From contig JBGTHB010000134.1 in the NCBI GenBank assembly GCA_041746415.1, positions 1-32,707 on the forward strand: a DNA stretch of 32,707 bases, in the 5' to 3' direction. The first letter of the stretch is position 1, and the number at the start of each line of letters is the position of its first letter. Below, piece by piece: positions 31,681 through 32,707 of this stretch. The DNA is from JBGTHB01 sp041746415. GTDB lineage: Bacteria > Pseudomonadota > Gammaproteobacteria > Coxiellales > Coxiellaceae. Under the pieces are notes generated by a model that was not told the origin of the DNA, did no database searches, and saw nothing but the letters and a program-made list of their open reading frames with translations. The position numbers and the translations under genes are program-made.

Positions 31681-32439
31681 TTAAACAAACACTTCTCGTC
31701 CCACAGCAGGATGATTTTTTAAATAAGCGATCACATTTGCAATCGCGTGCTGTTCACCGATAGCGGCTTCAGCGTTATGGCTAAAACTATCTGGATCATG
31801 CACAAAGGCGGTGATGTCTTCGCCGATGGTTTGATGATCGTAGCTGGCTTTAGCTGCGGCGTCACCATTTTGAATATCTAGCCACGTTACCTTACCCACT
31901 GTGGTACCGCCACGGTGATTTATAAATCCATCACGTGAGTCAAAGTTTTGAATAAAATCGTAATCTTTTAATGTGGGGATATCGAGCGTGCCGCCAACAC
32001 CAGGCGAATTAAACACGATGGTTTCGGGATGCGGATGGTTTTGTATTGCAACTAATTGGGCATAGGCGCCACCCAGTGAATGCCCAGTTAAGCTAGGCAG
32101 TAAACCAAATTTGCTCACCAGGTAATGAAAATTTACGGCGTAATACATGCCGGCTAAGCGTTCTTGAAATGGCATTAATCCCGCTTCTATTTCGGCATCA
32201 TCAATATAATTGCCGTAATAATTTTTCATGGTGCCGCGGTAGGCGATAACGGCGGCGTCAGCGCGACCGCCGGTGTAATGTAAATAAGTACGGGCAAAAA
32301 GATCGTTATGAAAGTGCAGAGCTGGCTTTAAATTTACTGTCATTATTTGCCAACCTTTTTTTAATTTATCAAAATTAGTTTTTTGGTGATAAACGTCGCC
32401 TGAAAACACAGCGTTTTCTAACACGGAAATTTTATACAT
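31681..32439 (-). CDS. Lipase class 3-like / DUF2974-like serine hydrolase
   Basis: A 252-residue protein. AVIAYRGT (63-70) is the oxyanion strand and loop of class 3 lipases, and TGHSLGGAYAQL (118-129) is the nucleophile elbow with S121. NSPGVGG (144-150) follows as in that family. The acid may be in NFDSRDGF (about residue 167-170) and the histidine further C-terminal (H214 or H221 are candidates). No signal peptide. A strong GAGGAG ribosome site (32445-32450) lies 5 bases before ATG 32439, and the upstream gene overlaps the start by 8 bp, so the two are coupled. Such phospholipase-like proteins occur among effectors of intracellular bacteria; no direct evidence for that here. Confidence 0.75.
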   Translation of the reverse strand: MYKISVLENAVFSGDVYHQKTNFDKLKKGWQIMTVNLKPALHFHNDLFARTYLHYTGGRADAAVIAYRGTMKNYYGNYIDDAEIEAGLMPFQERLAGMYYAVNFHYLVSKFGLLPSLTGHSLGGAYAQLVAIQNHPHPETIVFNSPGVGGTLDIPTLKDYDFIQNFDSRDGFINHRGGTTVGKVTWLDIQNGDAAAKASYDHQTIGEDITAFVHDPDSFSHNAEAAIGEQHAIANVIAYLKNHPAVGREVFV

Positions 32440-32707
32440 TATTACTCCTCGAGTTTTCTAAATGATAACGAAAATTTATTTTAATTATTGAGTTCGGTAA
32501 TTTTACAACTTGCGTTTTAGTTGAAGAAAATCCACAGGCAAAATCAATCGGACGATGTGTTTCACGATCTGAACAAGTTATATTTTCAAGCCAATTTAAA
32601 GTGGTTTTTTTTGAATGTGTGGTGACACCAACCAAAGCTGAAAGTCCGAATCCTGTGTCATTATTTTGTGTAACCATAAAGCCAACTTGATTTAGTCCCC
32701 AATCACA
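32432..32707 (-). CDS. Hypothetical protein, C-terminal part (5' truncated by window edge)
   Basis: The minus-strand frame is open to the last base of the window, so the ATG at 32677 is probably internal and the gene starts outside. The visible 91 residues include MVTQNNDTGFGLSALVGV and end YHLENSRSNNV; alternating polar and hydrophobic residues suggest beta structure. I do not recognise a family. It overlaps the start of the downstream lipase-like gene by 8 bp, which supports that it is real and in the same operon. Confidence 0.6.
   Translation of the reverse strand, partial: CDWGLNQVGFMVTQNNDTGFGLSALVGVTTHSKKTTLNWLENITCSDRETHRPIDFACGFSSTKTQVVKLPNSIIKINFRYHLENSRSNNV

Noticed and set aside
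1..32707. CRISPR array, tRNA or rRNA genes
   Set aside because: No regularly spaced repeats and no cloverleaf or rRNA-like sequence were seen in any of the gaps, all of which are short.

Overview
The window is a moderately AT-rich stretch of a gamma-proteobacterial chromosome. Three things point to a host-associated member of the Legionellales (Coxiella/Legionella/Aquicella-like): eukaryotic-type protein kinases, a lone permuted papain-like peptidase and lipases scattered among standard gamma-proteobacterial housekeeping genes; intergenic repeats; and a PmrA-box-like promoter in front of both kinase genes. The lineage is inferred from gene content only. No tRNA, rRNA, CRISPR array, transposase or phage gene was seen.

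Layout. 1-3143 (+): the end of a YheT-like hydrolase, a polytopic probable GT-C glycosyltransferase, and a membrane-anchored family 2 glycosyltransferase overlapping it by an ATGA junction. 3262-6024 (-): valS. 6078-9816 (+): lptF, lptG and prfC in one run, divergent from valS. 9966-11375 (+): a MATE exporter, convergent and overlapping with a class II glutamine amidotransferase (-), which is followed by malic enzyme (-). 14066-17462: an accessory island with two paralogous Hanks-type kinase genes (+). The second is a kinase-pseudokinase tandem. Both share a near-identical promoter block and a similar C-terminal tail, and an inverted repeat brackets the first. 17463-19740 (-): purB and a YiiX/Peptidase_C92-like gene. 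19846-20955 (+): a WbpE-like sugar aminotransferase. 21054-25554 (+): a dicarboxylate/amino-acid symporter, a short-chain dehydrogenase, pgi and galU. 25621-27960 (+): a large membrane protein of unknown function. 28078-30459 (+): rpsO-pnp, closed by a strong intrinsic terminator. 30668-32707: two different serine alpha/beta-hydrolases facing each other across a nested inverted-repeat element, then the 3' end of an unknown gene.

How the genes fit together. Most are core functions: translation (valS, prfC, rpsO), RNA decay (pnp), purine synthesis (purB), central carbon (malic enzyme, pgi) and envelope building (lptFG, galU, WbpE-like, GT-C/GT2 pair). The part most likely to hold undescribed biology is the kinase island. 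Its promoter and tail similarities are what one would expect of a co-regulated secreted effector pair. The 779-residue membrane protein, the C92 peptidase and the lipases are weaker effector candidates.

Two families of short dispersed intergenic repeats were also found: a 37-bp REP-like palindromic unit, and a unit of about 35-50 bp with at least four copies.
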